DNA from: Bicyclus anynana
Taxonomy: Eukaryota > Arthropoda > Insecta > Lepidoptera > Nymphalidae
Reading direction: 5' to 3'
NCBI RefSeq assembly: GCF_947172395.1
Contig: NC_069093.1
Coordinates: forward strand, 14,729,561 to 14,793,560
DNA length: 64,000 bases
The notes beneath the pieces were generated by a model that saw only the letters and a program-made list of their open reading frames with translations, had not been told where the DNA came from and searched no databases. The translations under genes and the position numbers were made by a program. Positions 52,997 to 63,106 of the stretch are shown here, in pieces. How positions within the stretch are numbered: the stretch's first letter is position 1; every line of letters starts with the position of its first letter.

Positions 52997-54190
52997 ATGT
53001 CTCTTGACGAATTAGTTATACAACGTAGTGCAATACAGCGACGCGTAACGAGGTTTAGAAATTATTTAAGTGAAATTAGTAAACTTTATTTAGATTCAAT
53101 GCAATTAACTATATTACAAATAAAATTAAACAAATTCGAGTGCCTAGAAAACGAATTCTTAAAATTACAGTGCCAAATAGAATGCTTAAATTCAAGTGAA
53201 TTAAAACATGAACTAGATATTCGCGAAGATATCGAAGATGGTTTCATTAGTGCCATTGTTATGGCGCGCGATATAATGTCGCGCAATGCCAGATCTTCGA
53301 GATCTAAAGACACCTGTAGTGCATCTCCGATTATCCACGAGCAGGTCAGTAATAAAATCGGGTTAAAACTGCCTCCAATCCAAGTTTCGGAATATAGCCG
53401 CAACATTTTCTGCGATGATATAGGGTTCATCAAAAATTCATTAGGTGACGGAAAGCCATATTTAGATAACGCTCAATTATGGTCGATTATTTCCGAACCT
53501 ATAACACAGAGTAGCTGTAACATTAAGCGAAACAATTTTGTTTGTAGTGCGTTATCGGACGAACAATCAGTAAAACAAGTATCAAAAATCGAGGAGGTCG
53601 AAGAATTACCTCGAAAACTACTTAGCAATAGCGAGAAAGTGTGTGAACAACACTTTGAACAACACACAACTCGACAATCAGGTCGTTTTAGCGTCCGCTT
53701 ACCCCTTAGGGATCTAGGAACGACCCTAGGGAATTCATCAAATCAGGCAAATATAGTTAAATTACTTTCACGTCAAGTGCCTTCAAACATTAATAAGCTT
53801 CAAATAGTTTTGAAGACTTGCAATATTTTCGATACGCTAGGATTATTTACATCATCCATTGTATCTAAAATACAAGTACCTATTCAAAGGATTAAGGCGT
53901 TCAGTATAAAATGCGATCAAATAATGTCGCGGAATGCATTAGAAGAGTGCGAGCGTATGCAAACGAATACAAACGTTCTCAGCACATGCAAAACTTCGCG
54001 AAATGAGCTTTGTGACAATCACGTTAAAGTCGAAATTAGTTCGTTTTACGACGCGTCAATGTGCGAGTATCGCGCCTGCATTCACTTCAAGTCAAACTTC
54101 GCGCGCGAGAAATCGCGGGTAGTTCTAACTGCGAAGCCTAAAATAATAACTGGAGCGAATGGAGCTATCCTCAGCGCTGCACGCCGCTAG
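52997..54190 (+). CDS. Collapsed BEL/Pao gag-pol frame (397 codons)
   Basis: Residues 1-115 resemble a BEL gag N-terminus (RRVTRFRNYLSEISKLYL, heptad-like leucines, coiled coil). Residues 118-140 (LKLPPIQVSEYSRN) look like the start of the DUF1759 gag domain, then break off. Residues about 150-255 match the protease-RT border: GKPYLDNAQLWSIISEPI, VEELPRKLLSNSEK, EQHFEQHTTRQSGRF, VRLPLRDLG. The RT core with its catalytic aspartates is missing. Next comes the post-RT block (NIFDTLGLFTSSIV), then the start of RNase H (VEISSFYDASMCEYRACIHF). All pieces are in natural order and one frame. The RNase H domain continues in a different phase from 54,159. No RT active site, so non-autonomous. ATG at 52,997 follows a long leader. 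Confidence 0.65.
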   Translation: MSLDELVIQRSAIQRRVTRFRNYLSEISKLYLDSMQLTILQIKLNKFECLENEFLKLQCQIECLNSSELKHELDIREDIEDGFISAIVMARDIMSRNARSSRSKDTCSASPIIHEQVSNKIGLKLPPIQVSEYSRNIFCDDIGFIKNSLGDGKPYLDNAQLWSIISEPITQSSCNIKRNNFVCSALSDEQSVKQVSKIEEVEELPRKLLSNSEKVCEQHFEQHTTRQSGRFSVRLPLRDLGTTLGNSSNQANIVKLLSRQVPSNINKLQIVLKTCNIFDTLGLFTSSIVSKIQVPIQRIKAFSIKCDQIMSRNALEECERMQTNTNVLSTCKTSRNELCDNHVKVEISSFYDASMCEYRACIHFKSNFAREKSRVVLTAKPKIITGANGAILSAARR

Positions 54191-54668
54191 GTCTGGCGTA
54201 GCAGTCCTAGGTTCATGCCTCACACCTATATGCGCATTATATTGGTGCAATTTAAACGTTGTACTCGCTGTATTGGCGAAATTAAAGGCGCGCTCGGCTA
54301 TTATTGAGCCAAATATTTTCAAATTTAAAAGTAAATTTAACATAAATACGAGTAACTTAAGGCGCTGCTTCCTATATTCATTAAAAAATATAAAAGGATT
54401 TAAATATCATAACGCTAAAAGCAAGGGTAATTTATCCCACAAAATATCATTTACAAGAAAAGAACACTCGGCTATTATTAAGTCAGAGATTTTTACATTT
54501 AAAAATCATTTTATAATAAACATAATTGAACTAAAGCGTAGCTTCTCATATACTTTGTCAAGATTTATAAATAATTTTAGATATCCTAACGCTAACAAAG
54601 CGGCTAGCTCATCTCGCACAGAGTTAGTTAAATTATTTAGGTTAGATTCATCAGCGTGCCGTCGATAA
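54159..54668 (+). pseudogene. RNase H continuation and a tandemly duplicated tail
   Basis: MELSSALHAARSG and PICALYWCNLNVVLAVL match the second half of a BEL RNase H (LEL...AAR and a WCDS-type motif). The third acidic residue is replaced by Asn. It overlaps the end of the previous frame in another phase, implying a one-base shift near 54,150. From 54,294 a 174-bp unit is repeated at 54,468, giving two related 58-residue blocks (SAIIEPNIFKFKSKF and SAIIKSEIFTFKNHF). This repeat has no family match I know. Broken, but the repeated part remains open. Confidence 0.5.
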
Positions 54669-55099
54669 AAAACACCGGATCATTTTATACATTCATCACA
54701 TAACGAAATTATCGTTAAAATACAAACACTCTTGTTTGATACACTCATTGTATTATTTCCAATATACAAATAGTATGCCCACTGGGGGGAAGATTATTGG
54801 AACATTTATACAAGAACAGCGTGTGATGACTAACTTTTTATTTCATACTGCCATGTCAGCTACTAGATTAAGATTTAAAGATTCGAGCAAATCAAACATT
54901 AAACTTTGTAACAAACGTGCAAAGAAAGTCTTCATTGATATTTACCTACCTACATATTTATGCTCCTCAATTATGCAGTTTATGGGAAGAGGGTATCATG
55001 CAAGCAGGGCATCATATTAAAATATAGTTGGGAATTCATTTCACATTGAGAAACAGTGCACGTTTTAAATGCAAGTGGTGGCTATACTAAATAGTACAT

Positions 55100-55372
55100 C
55101 CCTTGCATCCTATGTTTTCCTCTCCTGACTTTCTCCCTCTCTTCCCAGGGCACCTACTGGTCGGCCGGCGTCTGACTACGCTTCATCTCATCGGATCAAC
55201 GACCAGAACTCCAACTGAGTACCAACTACCTATAGCAAGAAGGCAACATCACATACGATTACTTCAACGTGCGCCTGCGCCGGGTCACCGCGTTTCTCTT
55301 CCACGCTGCACGGAAAGTAGTGCGAAGAGAGCTAAACGGCATTTACCCCTGTGCCCTCCTACTGATTCTTAA
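55100..55372 (+). pseudogene. BEL integrase C-terminal remnant
   Basis: LFPGHLLVGRRLTTL at about 55,136 corresponds to the LTPGHFLIGRPL block that follows the BEL integrase core. No catalytic DDE remains upstream. The rest of the 90-codon frame is not recognisable, and the end of the polyprotein is in other phases. Confidence 0.5.
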
Positions 55373-55386
55373 ACGCTTAGCGTTTC

Positions 55387-55397
55387 AGAGGGGGGAA
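55387..55397 (+). other. Polypurine tract
   Basis: AGAGGGGGGAA lies 4 bp before the 3' LTR, the primer site for plus-strand DNA. Confidence 0.75.
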
Positions 55398-55401
55398 TTT
55401 A

Positions 55402-55686
55402 TGTTAACGCCAAAATGTGGCTTATTGAAAGTGCGGTCGAGGCCTATATCATGATAGTGCGGACTTGACCTTATAATCAATATATTATCTGTGACCATTA
55501 CTTGTTTGTATAACTATTTTATATTGTCTATGACAAATCTGTATATATAGACTAAAATTAAAATTAACGGACACTCCGCTGCTAAAATTCGAAATAGTCG
55601 TTTTTCTTCGCACCTTTTGTGATCCTGCAAATATTAAAAGAGATCCTGTAGTCAGGATCTCATTGTGTAGATTTCCATAATTTACA
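55402..55686 (+). repeat. 3' LTR (285 bp), uninterrupted
   Basis: TGTTAACGCC to ATTTACA. TATA-like GTATATATAG at 55,541. Serves as the reference for the split 5' LTR. Confidence 0.85.
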
Positions 55687-55845
55687 GTGCGTTTTGAGTA
55701 ATGAAATATTCCTTATACTTTAAGGCTTTTGGATAACAAGGTACTAGGTTCGTGTCCTGACTAAGATTGTAAACTTTTAATTATATAATTTTTTAATTTT
55801 ATAATTAAATTTTTTAATTTTATTATTTAAAAAAAACCTTTTATA

Positions 55846-55996
55846 GCCTCAATTGCCTCAATAGCTCAACGGTAAGAGTAGAACTCAACACCGAGGGGTG
55901 GTGGTTCGATACCCGCCCCGTTGGTCTATTGTCGTACCAACTCCTAATACAGTGTTTCCCGACTAGTTGGAGGGGAATGGGAATATTGGTCATATT
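55846..55996 (+). repeat. tRNA-derived SINE, family 3
   Basis: Head with CAATAGCTCAACGGTAAGAG (A box) and GGTGGTTCGATACCCGCC (B box). The body CGTACCAACTCCTAATACAG and TAGTTGGAGGGGAATGGGAA follows. The family is also present as a fragment at 15,476. Confidence 0.65.
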
Positions 55997-56189
55997 TAAA
56001 AAGATATTATGGCAAAAATTCTTTAAAAACAAATATTGAGCTTTTCGTTCTTCTTCCAAGAAAATCTCAATAAAAATTCACACACTATTCATTAAACCAC
56101 CTTGTGCCGGTCAAATACTATCACACTACGCCCGACGACGGGAATCCTGTAACAGGCAGTGGGTTATAAAAGATAGGAAGGTTTCTTCT

Positions 56190-56446
56190 GAAGAAGGAAG
56201 CGGACGGAGGTCCTGGGATCGATCCCCGGCAGGGCCGATTGAGGTCTTCTTAATTTGTCCAAGTCTGGCTGGTGGAAGGCTTCGACCATGGCTAGTACGG
56301 TACCACCCTACCGGCAAAGACGTACCGCCAAGTGATTTAGCGTTCCGTTGTCGTGTAGAAACAAAGGTGTGTGGATTTTCATCTTACTCTTCAGTCAGCC
56401 TGCTTCCATATCATCAGGTGAGATAGTAGTCAACTTGTAAAGAATA
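56190..56446 (+). repeat. tRNA-derived SINE family 1
   Basis: CCTGGGATCGATCCCCGGCA (B box), TGGCTGGTGGAAGGCTTCGA, GTGATTTAGCGTTCCG and CAACTTGTAAAGAATAAAAA. Several short deletions relative to 15,648-15,964. Confidence 0.7.
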
Positions 56447-56744
56447 AAAAGAAATCAGTTGTTCATACCTGAACAAAAAACTTATAAAGTTGAGTAGTCT
56501 TCTATTTTGGGAAGTAATTTAAAGAGAAAAAGTAACTTAGCCGCTAAAACTCGGTCACAAGAGCGAAGGAATTCCTTTAGCACGGCGCGCCGTCGCCGTT
56601 GCTTAAGCAAAAGCGGCTAATGGTGGGAGCGACCAAATTGATTTCGCGATGATCAAAAGAATCAAATTCTCAAAGGAAGGTAATTTATTTGACCGCCCGC
56701 CCGCAGACCGCGCGCCGCCAGCCGCCCGGCTTCACTCTACGATA
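56447..56744. other. No gene seen
   Basis: 56,575-56,735 is GC-rich (GCCCGCCCGCAGACCGCGCG) with no supported frame. Confidence 0.3.
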
Positions 56745-57690
56745 AATATTACGGTGTCACAGAGAAATAGAGTCTCGATATCTCGACGGTTAAGGACGAG
56801 GACTCAGTTTTAGGGTTCCGTAACACTAGGCAAAATCGGAACACCTATAGGATGACTTTGTTGTCACTCTCTGTGTCTGTCTATTATGACCTTTTATCTC
56901 GGGATCTCGTGGAGGTATGGAGTTGAAATTAAAACGATATACTCAAGTCTAAATATTACAGTGTCACAGACAAATAGAGCCTCGATATCCCGACGGTTAA
57001 GGACGAGGACTCAGTTTTAGGGTTCCGTAACACTAGGCAAAAACGGAACACCTATAGGATGACTTTGTTGTCACTCTCTGTGTCTGTCTATCAAGACCCT
57101 TTATCTCGGGATATCGTGGAGTGGAGATATGGAGTTGAAATTAAAACGATATACTCAAGTCTAAATATTACGGTGTCACAGAGAAATAGAGCCTCGATAT
57201 CTCGACGGTTAAGGACGAAGACTCATTTTTAGGGTTCCGTAACACAAGGCAAAAACGGAACGGTTATAGGATGACTTTGTTGTCACTCTGACTCTGTGTC
57301 TGTCTATCTCCCTTTATCTCAGGATCTCGTGGAGGTATGCAGTTGAAATTAAAAAGATATACTCAAGTCTACAGTCCCTTATGCTGGGCAAAAAATCAAA
57401 TATGTGAGTTAGGTAAAAACGAGATATTTAGGTAGGTACGGCTGCTGATGCCACAAATACGTATATTTCGTTTTGACCCTCTCAAGAAAATTAAAATTCA
57501 AAGCTACTTCCTGTGAACCTAAAAGTATGAAATTGGGTCCATATTTTGAATTGAGTTAACCGGGTTATGTGAAGTATCGGATGAAAGGGTAAATTCGATC
57601 GATTCGGGTCGATTTTTCGATATATTATGACGAATAAACGTTTGTACGGAATCCTCGGTGGGCAACTCTGACTCGTACTTGATCAGCCTT
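56745..57690 (+). repeat. Repeat with three tandem 0.2-kb units
   Basis: Units start with AATATTACGGTGTCACAG-type sequence at 56,745, 56,952 and 57,164 (spacing 207 and 212). Each contains TTTTAGGGTTCCGTAACAC and ATAGGATGACTTTGTTGTCA. The array is followed by ACTCAAGTCTACAGTCCCTT and later GTACGGAATCCTCGGTGGGC, the usual far end of this lepidopteran repeat. Copies differ by a few substitutions. Non-coding. Confidence 0.65.
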
Positions 57691-58152
57691 TTTAAATAAT
57701 TTCTGATATAAAAGTCGTTGTTTTCTAAATTTTAACTTCTTATCCTTTAAACTTAGGAGATTCGAAATCCTGAAAAAAGATTTAGAAGTCATATAACAGT
57801 TTAAAACTAAATTCGTACGATGGGACAACAAAATAGTGTTCTGTATCTAAATCGTCAAAGCGAAGCGCCGTCCTTTGAGTCGGGCGCCGTAATGATAGCG
57901 CTCTCTCATTACACTCACCACACTTTCATAGACATTCCGAATGCCTAATAACTTCATGGGCTTATTGTTTGATGTATCTACTATGACCATCTGTGCCTGG
58001 AACACGTAACTCGAAGTAAAGTACAAAATAATACAAAAAAATACGAATTATACTAATATCATATTGGTATTTCCCCGGACAACCGGACGTACTCACAAGC
58101 ACAATATTGTACCTATTAGTTTTTGTAATAATTTATTTATTTTGCTATTATA
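57691..58152. other. No gene seen
   Basis: AT-rich except for CGAAGCGCCGTCCTTTGAGT near 57,860. Confidence 0.3.
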
Positions 58153-58306
58153 CGCGAAAAGCCGACGAACCCATGCGACAATTTGCAATTGCATGTTGTA
58201 GAGTCAACATCTCCTGAGGATGTTCCGGTTTCGGGGTGAAACGTACGTAGAGAGTATTTTGTCGGACCTGGGTGGCGTTGTCGCATGGGTTCGTCGGCTT
58301 TTCGCG
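58153..58306. repeat. Foldback with 29-bp perfect arms
   Basis: 58,153-58,181 (CGCGAAAAGCCGACGAACCC...) and 58,278-58,306 are exact complements. The 96-bp interior holds CCGGTTTCGGGGTGAAACGT. No coding capacity; MITE-like. Confidence 0.65.
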
Positions 58307-58324
58307 GATACAAAAACATCCTTA

Positions 58325-58600
58325 CAAAAATTTTAATAAAAAAAAACAACCGACAAAAACATAAAAAGTACCTACCCACTAAACTAAAAAGCGAAAAATA
58401 ACATCGTAATATGTTGTACTACATCATGTAACATCGTAATATAATTTTTAACCGACTTAGAAAAAGGAGGAGGTTCTACGTTCGGCTTTATGTATTTCTT
58501 TTTATGTATGTCCGGCGATAATTCCGTCATTTATGGACCGATTTTTAAAATATTTTTTTTTTGTTTTGAAGGGTTTGATTCTATAATTTGTATTTTCAAA
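58325..58600. repeat. AACCGACTT-type repeat, related to the insertion in the 5' LTR
   Basis: ACAACCGACAAAAACATAAA at the left, then TTTTTAACCGACTTAGAAAA and GGAGGAGGTTCTACGTTCGG, then TTTGTTTTGAAGGGTTTGAT. The second part is the reverse complement of the right end of 51,489-51,891. Degraded or composite. Confidence 0.5.
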
Positions 58601-59026
58601 AAAATATTTAAAAATTTAAATTTCATGTAATCACGTCTCAAAAAATATGAAAAAATATTTTCAATCTAGTAGAACGATATACATAATCGTTTTTTTTCTC
58701 TCATTTATTTATTTCTCCTTTTTTTTTTAAATTTTCAACAATGTTATACATTACACTATTAAAAATATTGACACTATTGCTTGGGCACTCAAATGTCCCG
58801 CAGCGGGAGGGTTTTAAAGGGAGACAATTAAAAAAAAAGGTTTCAACTAGCCTATTGATAGGTGTGCTTGTAACCGATATGGCCAAAGCAGAAAGCGCCA
58901 AAGTTAGCACTCAACAGCAGGATCGTCGCTGGGAGCGCTCGCGGCGCCGGGCGCGGTGTCGCAGTAGTATAGCACAAATCAGCGGAGGTGTGAGCGCGTG
59001 TCAACCGGCGACTGTCGGCGGGTAAT
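58601..59026. other. No gene seen; GC-rich from 58,910
   Basis: A 94-codon frame (58,741-59,025) spans an AT-to-GC transition and resembles nothing known. 58,920-59,030 is GC-rich (GGGAGCGCTCGCGGCGCCGG). Confidence 0.3.
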
Positions 59027-59062
59027 ACGTCAAAGGGCGCGCCGCTCTTTGTGCCCGCGTGG
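59027..59062 (-). promoter_or_regulatory. Inverted copy of the CAAAG-GC-CTTTG dyad
   Basis: CGTCAAAGGGCGCGCCGCTC followed by TTTGTGCCCGCG. Its reverse complement has the same order as ACAAAGGGCCGCGCACCCTT at 61,481 and ACAAAGGACGCCGCAGCCTT at 60,875. Function unknown. Confidence 0.3.
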
Positions 59063-59563
59063 TAATGACACCGCTCTCATTTCTTTCGTTTCGACACTAT
59101 TTCGACGACCTCTCTAGTCTCTAGTCTAGTCGCTCTGTTGGTGATGATCAGAAATATATCGCTATACTTGGTTTTGCAGATCCCGATTTCTTTACGTGGT
59201 CTTGAAATCTTGAGTCCTTCTTTGGTGGATATGTTAGACTTTGTGTTATGATAAATATGTTGTAATTTTCATCGACCTAAAATAATGTTATAGTCGCCTC
59301 GAATTAAAGTAAGTATATTATAATAGGCTAGTTGACACTTTTTTTAATGGTCTTAAATAGTTCATTATCGTTCTACTCGACTGAAATTTTTTTTTCATAT
59401 TTTTTTTAGTTTTTAAATATGTTTTTGACAATACGAGCCAAAACGCTTGTCGGCCTTGACAGTCTATATTTCAACTGTTTTATGACGTCACTATAATAAA
59501 TCCCATACAAGTAGAGCGGTCGACAAAAATATTTAGTTAACAATTAGTTTGATGTTAGTACAT

Positions 59564-59696
59564 TAACGGCCAGTTTCTTCATCGCAAGTAACAGTCAAAG
59601 TAACGTCATAAATCAAAAGTGACGGTCTTATTCACTGAAAAATAAAGTCTTTTTTACTATTAGGTACTTTAGCTTTACATGAAGAAACTGGCTGTA
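59564..59696. mobile_element. Small MITE-like element (about 130 bp)
   Basis: Left end TTAACGGCCAGTTTCTTCAT and right end ATGAAGAAACTGGCTGTAA are near-perfect inverted repeats of 13-18 bp. The interior is short and non-coding. Target duplication not certain (TTA flanks). Confidence 0.55.
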
Positions 59697-60890
59697 AGTG
59701 TGTTAGTGACGTCACAAAATGGACGACAGCATTTTTGAAAAAATACGTGATATTTAAATTAAGTTTAATAAGAAATCCTTAACTTTTATTTATTGATATA
59801 GATATATTTCGGACCCTTTTTCCATGTACCTACTACACGAAATAAGGTTCATTAATATTGTTTATATTAAATTTGAGATGAGTCAACTTAATTAAATTCA
59901 ATTGATATAATAGCATTAGAAGTCTAATCTTATTCTACATCTTGTTCTCTTTTAGAAGCGAGCGAAGAACAATGAGTTCTCCTGGAACTTGGAAGCCGAG
60001 GTGTCTGTGAGACTGATAAAGGTAGATAGTAATAATGATTGACAAAACCGGTTGTTGTTTGTTTCAAGCCATTTCCTAGAATGTGAGAGATAAAGCTGTA
60101 AACTCATTGCTTTATTTGTTACTTCAAAGAACTGCAAAAGTACTCGTACCAATACTTACATATTTACAGAGAACTGTATGCAATTTGTCAAAGTAAAATT
60201 ACATTCCTCCCATTGCTGCTTTATAACATTTCACTTTACTCCTTTTTCAGACAATTTTTCTTTTGAGAGCTAGTTTTGTTTTCGTTTTTATTTTTATTAT
60301 TAATTGTATACAGTTTGGTTTAAATGTTAACTTGTTCATTGTATTAAATTAATCTATCAGCAGATCAAAATAAGCCTGTCATTTAATTTGTAATTAAACG
60401 GATGTATTATAGTCTAGGTTTTTAATACGTATTTTTTCATTTCCTGGATAAAAAAAAAACATAAAATATCTTCAAACTTGAAAAATTATTGATTTAAAAA
60501 AAAAATTAAAAATTATACATATATTTTCTAGGTCCAGCCTAGTCCGACTAATCCGTCATTTATAATCAAAATAAACTAACTACCTACATCATACAACAAC
60601 ATTTATCATAATGGTTAATACTAAATACTTTTCGGTATATTATTTCTGAGTGTAGGTATCTATTCGTTAACAAACTCTGCAGTTTCGAAAACAATTCCTC
60701 TGATTGCATTAATCCTTTTATGCCACAGCATATCCAACAGGTTTACTCGTAGTTAGATACTTAATAATTTGTCATTTACATTTACAAAATATGAAACAAA
60801 GTACCAAAGAGGATTAAGAGTCTTAAACGTAAGAAACAAGATACCAGCAAGTGAGATTAAAGCCCGCGTTCGGTACAAAGGACGCCGCAG
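59697..60890. other. AT-rich DNA, no gene seen
   Basis: No supported feature. Confidence 0.35.
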
Positions 60891-60945
60891 CCTTTGACGA
60901 ATTAGACATATCTATATATCCTAATGCTGCCATGGCAACCTTGCG
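60891..60945 (+). repeat. Outlying unit of the CCTTTGACGAATTAG family, with X-box
   Basis: CCTTTGACGAATTAGACATA is followed by GCTGCCATGGCAAC (60,926-60,939), which fits the RFX X-box consensus GYNRCC-N2-RRNRAC. Aligns with the start of the tandem units at 61,497 onward. Preceded by ACAAAGGACGCCGCAG. Confidence 0.45.
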
Positions 60946-61496
60946 ACGAGGCAATCATTTTAATTGCTATTTGTCTGGTTATTAAAACGAATTCTGTCAA
61001 AGCCTCCAGGGATAAAGAGTTTTAAATCCTGTCCTTAATTCTTTGTTTTTAAATCGACTTCGGACAAAGTGATTTTTTTTTTACTGATAATGGGATGCTA
61101 TGGGGTCATAAGCTCGTCGATCGTGTGATTTTATTTGCTACCAATTTCCTAAAAAGGGGTTTACTCATGTGGCAAAAAAAAAAGATTTTATAGTATAAGC
61201 AGTTTAACGATATTTAATATAAAACATATTTGTGTGTATGTATGTTTGTTTCTCTATCATGTTGAAACGAGTGGAAGGAGAACATATACATTTACTTTTT
61301 GAATACAATAATTTCATAATTATTTTTGTTTTATTAAGTTCATCATTTAACGTGCTCTTGGGTTTATACTTTTTATATTTCGGTTGTACCGGCTTGATCT
61401 TTATGTTAATATGTACACACTCACAGGGCGGGCTATGAGTGAAATGAGAGCAGTGTCATTACCGCCATCCGCCAGCCGACACAAAGGGCCGCGCAC

Positions 61497-62645
61497 CCTT
61501 TGACGAATTAGCCATGCCGACATCACCTAGTTGCCATAATATAATCATACCGCACCTTTGATTACGATTGCGTTTTGCTTTTATTGATTTGATTGTGCGA
61601 AAATGTTCCGTTCTGGGAATCAAACTTTGGACTATTGTTATGAGAAATGAGAATGTGTTATCAACCGCGCTTGATATTTAATCATTTTACCATTTGATGA
61701 ATTAGCCACATCGAAACTACCTAGTTGTCTATAATACCGCAGTACCGCACCTTTAATTAAGTTGCGTTTTTTTTTTATTGTCTTTAACGTTACGTTGCTC
61801 ACAACTATGCTATGTATTGTCAATAATTAATTAAGTATTTTTGGATCAATTACCCATATTGATGTCCTCTAGTTGCCAGACTTTTCCTTTATACCTATTT
61901 ATTATCTTTATGATATTGCCTATATACTCGTACCTAATCATAACGCACCTTTGATGAATTATTATAACACCGATGATTACAATTACATTTTGGTTTTATA
62001 GACTTGACTGTGGGAAAACAACCCGCTGAAATCTTGGACTATTAATCAGACAACGCGTATATAACTGAGATTGATATTTAGTCCATTTACCCTTTGACGA
62101 ATTAGCCACATCGACATCACCTAGTTGCCATAATAGAATCACACTGCACGTTTGATTACGATTGCGTTTAGCTTTTATTGACTTGATTGTGGTCCATCTG
62201 GGGTTCATATCTTGAACTATCAATGTGACAACGCGTAGGTACATAACCGAGCTTGGTATATAGACCAATTACTCTTTGACGAATTAGCCATGTCGACATC
62301 ACCAGTTGTCATAATAGAATCATACAGCACGTTTGATTACAATTGCGTTTAGCTTTTATTGATATGATTATGGTGCATCTGGGAACCATATACTGGACAA
62401 CGCGTACATAATCGAGCTTGATATTTAGTCCATTTATCCTTTGGCGAATTAGCCTCATTGTCGTCACCTAGTTGCCATAATAGAATAGTACTGCACGTTT
62501 GAATACGTATTCGTTTTAATCTTATTGACTTGATTATGGTGCGCCTGGGAATCATATCCTGACTATTAATTTGAGGACGCGTACATAACCGTGCTTGATA
62601 TTTAGTCCATTTACCCTTTGACGAATTAGCCACATCGACATCTAC
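61497..62645 (+). repeat. Diverged tandem array of CCTTTGACGAATTAG units
   Basis: Unit starts at 61,497, 61,691, about 61,841 (poor), 62,091, 62,273, 62,438 and 62,615; regular spacings are 194, 182, 165 and 177. A typical unit runs CCTTTGACGAATTAGCCACA, CATCACCTAGTTGCCATAAT, GCACGTTTGATTACGATTGC, TTTTATTGACTTGATTATGG and CTTGATATTTAGTCCATTTA. The minus-strand frames across it (90 and 107 codons) repeat the peptide KGKWTKYQARL because the DNA repeats; unit lengths are not all multiples of three, so it is not called coding. Each unit carries one or two CCTTTGA/GTTTGAT sites. Confidence 0.6.
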
Positions 62646-63106
62646 CGTACATCCCTTTGACGGGTAACACATTTAAGGCTATCAAAGCTCGTTTTTTGTA
62701 CTATGAATTGTTGGTGCACATAACGCTGCGGCGTGCTCTGTGCATAACAAACTTAAACAGAATTTATTATTTGCCTTTGTGAATCGGTTACGCTGGAAGG
62801 GCAGTAAGGCCGCCTGCACACTCTACGTTGCTATTTTATTTAATAAAATTATAAATGATTTCGTTAAAAAATATTTCCTGTTAATTAGTCGCTAAAAGTG
62901 TAAGAGTTATTGCTAAAACTTTAAAAGTTTCAGTTTTTTTTAGCAGGCGTTACGACAGTTTAATATAAATAGGGGAATATTACATTTATTTTTTTACTCT
63001 CCTCACCCGCAAAAACTAAATTCGAGATGGCTCTATTCAAAGGCGGGCCCGTACATGTTTCATAGCTTATAGAGGTCACTATCTGTGACTGATTTGGATG
63101 AAATTT
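62646..63106. other. No gene seen
   Basis: Begins with a last CCCTTTGACGGGTAACAC and GCTATCAAAGCTCG, then AT-rich. Confidence 0.3.

Larger units (their letters stand above)
51326..55691 (+). mobile_element. BEL/Pao-type LTR retrotransposon, internally deleted
   Basis: Bounded by GTGCG at 51,326-51,330 and 55,687-55,691 (5-bp target duplication). LTRs begin TGTTAACGCC and end CCATAATTTACA. Order: 5' LTR (split by a foldback insertion), PBS, repeat-rich leader, collapsed coding region, polypurine tract, 3' LTR. The internal region is about 3.4 kb instead of the 5-6 kb I expect for an autonomous BEL element. Several differences between the LTRs (TTGATAG/TTGAAAG, CTTCTCACC/CTTCGCACC, small indels) show that it is not recent. 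The BEL/Pao assignment rests on protein fragments described below. Confidence 0.85.

Noticed and set aside
55846..55920. tRNA gene
   Set aside because: Head of SINE family 3; no proper cloverleaf, continues into the SINE body.
61638..62672. Minus-strand frames of 61, 90 and 107 codons sharing a KGKWTKYQARL-type peptide
   Set aside because: The peptide repeats because the DNA is a tandem array. Unit lengths are not all multiples of three, and no start context, domain or family match is seen.
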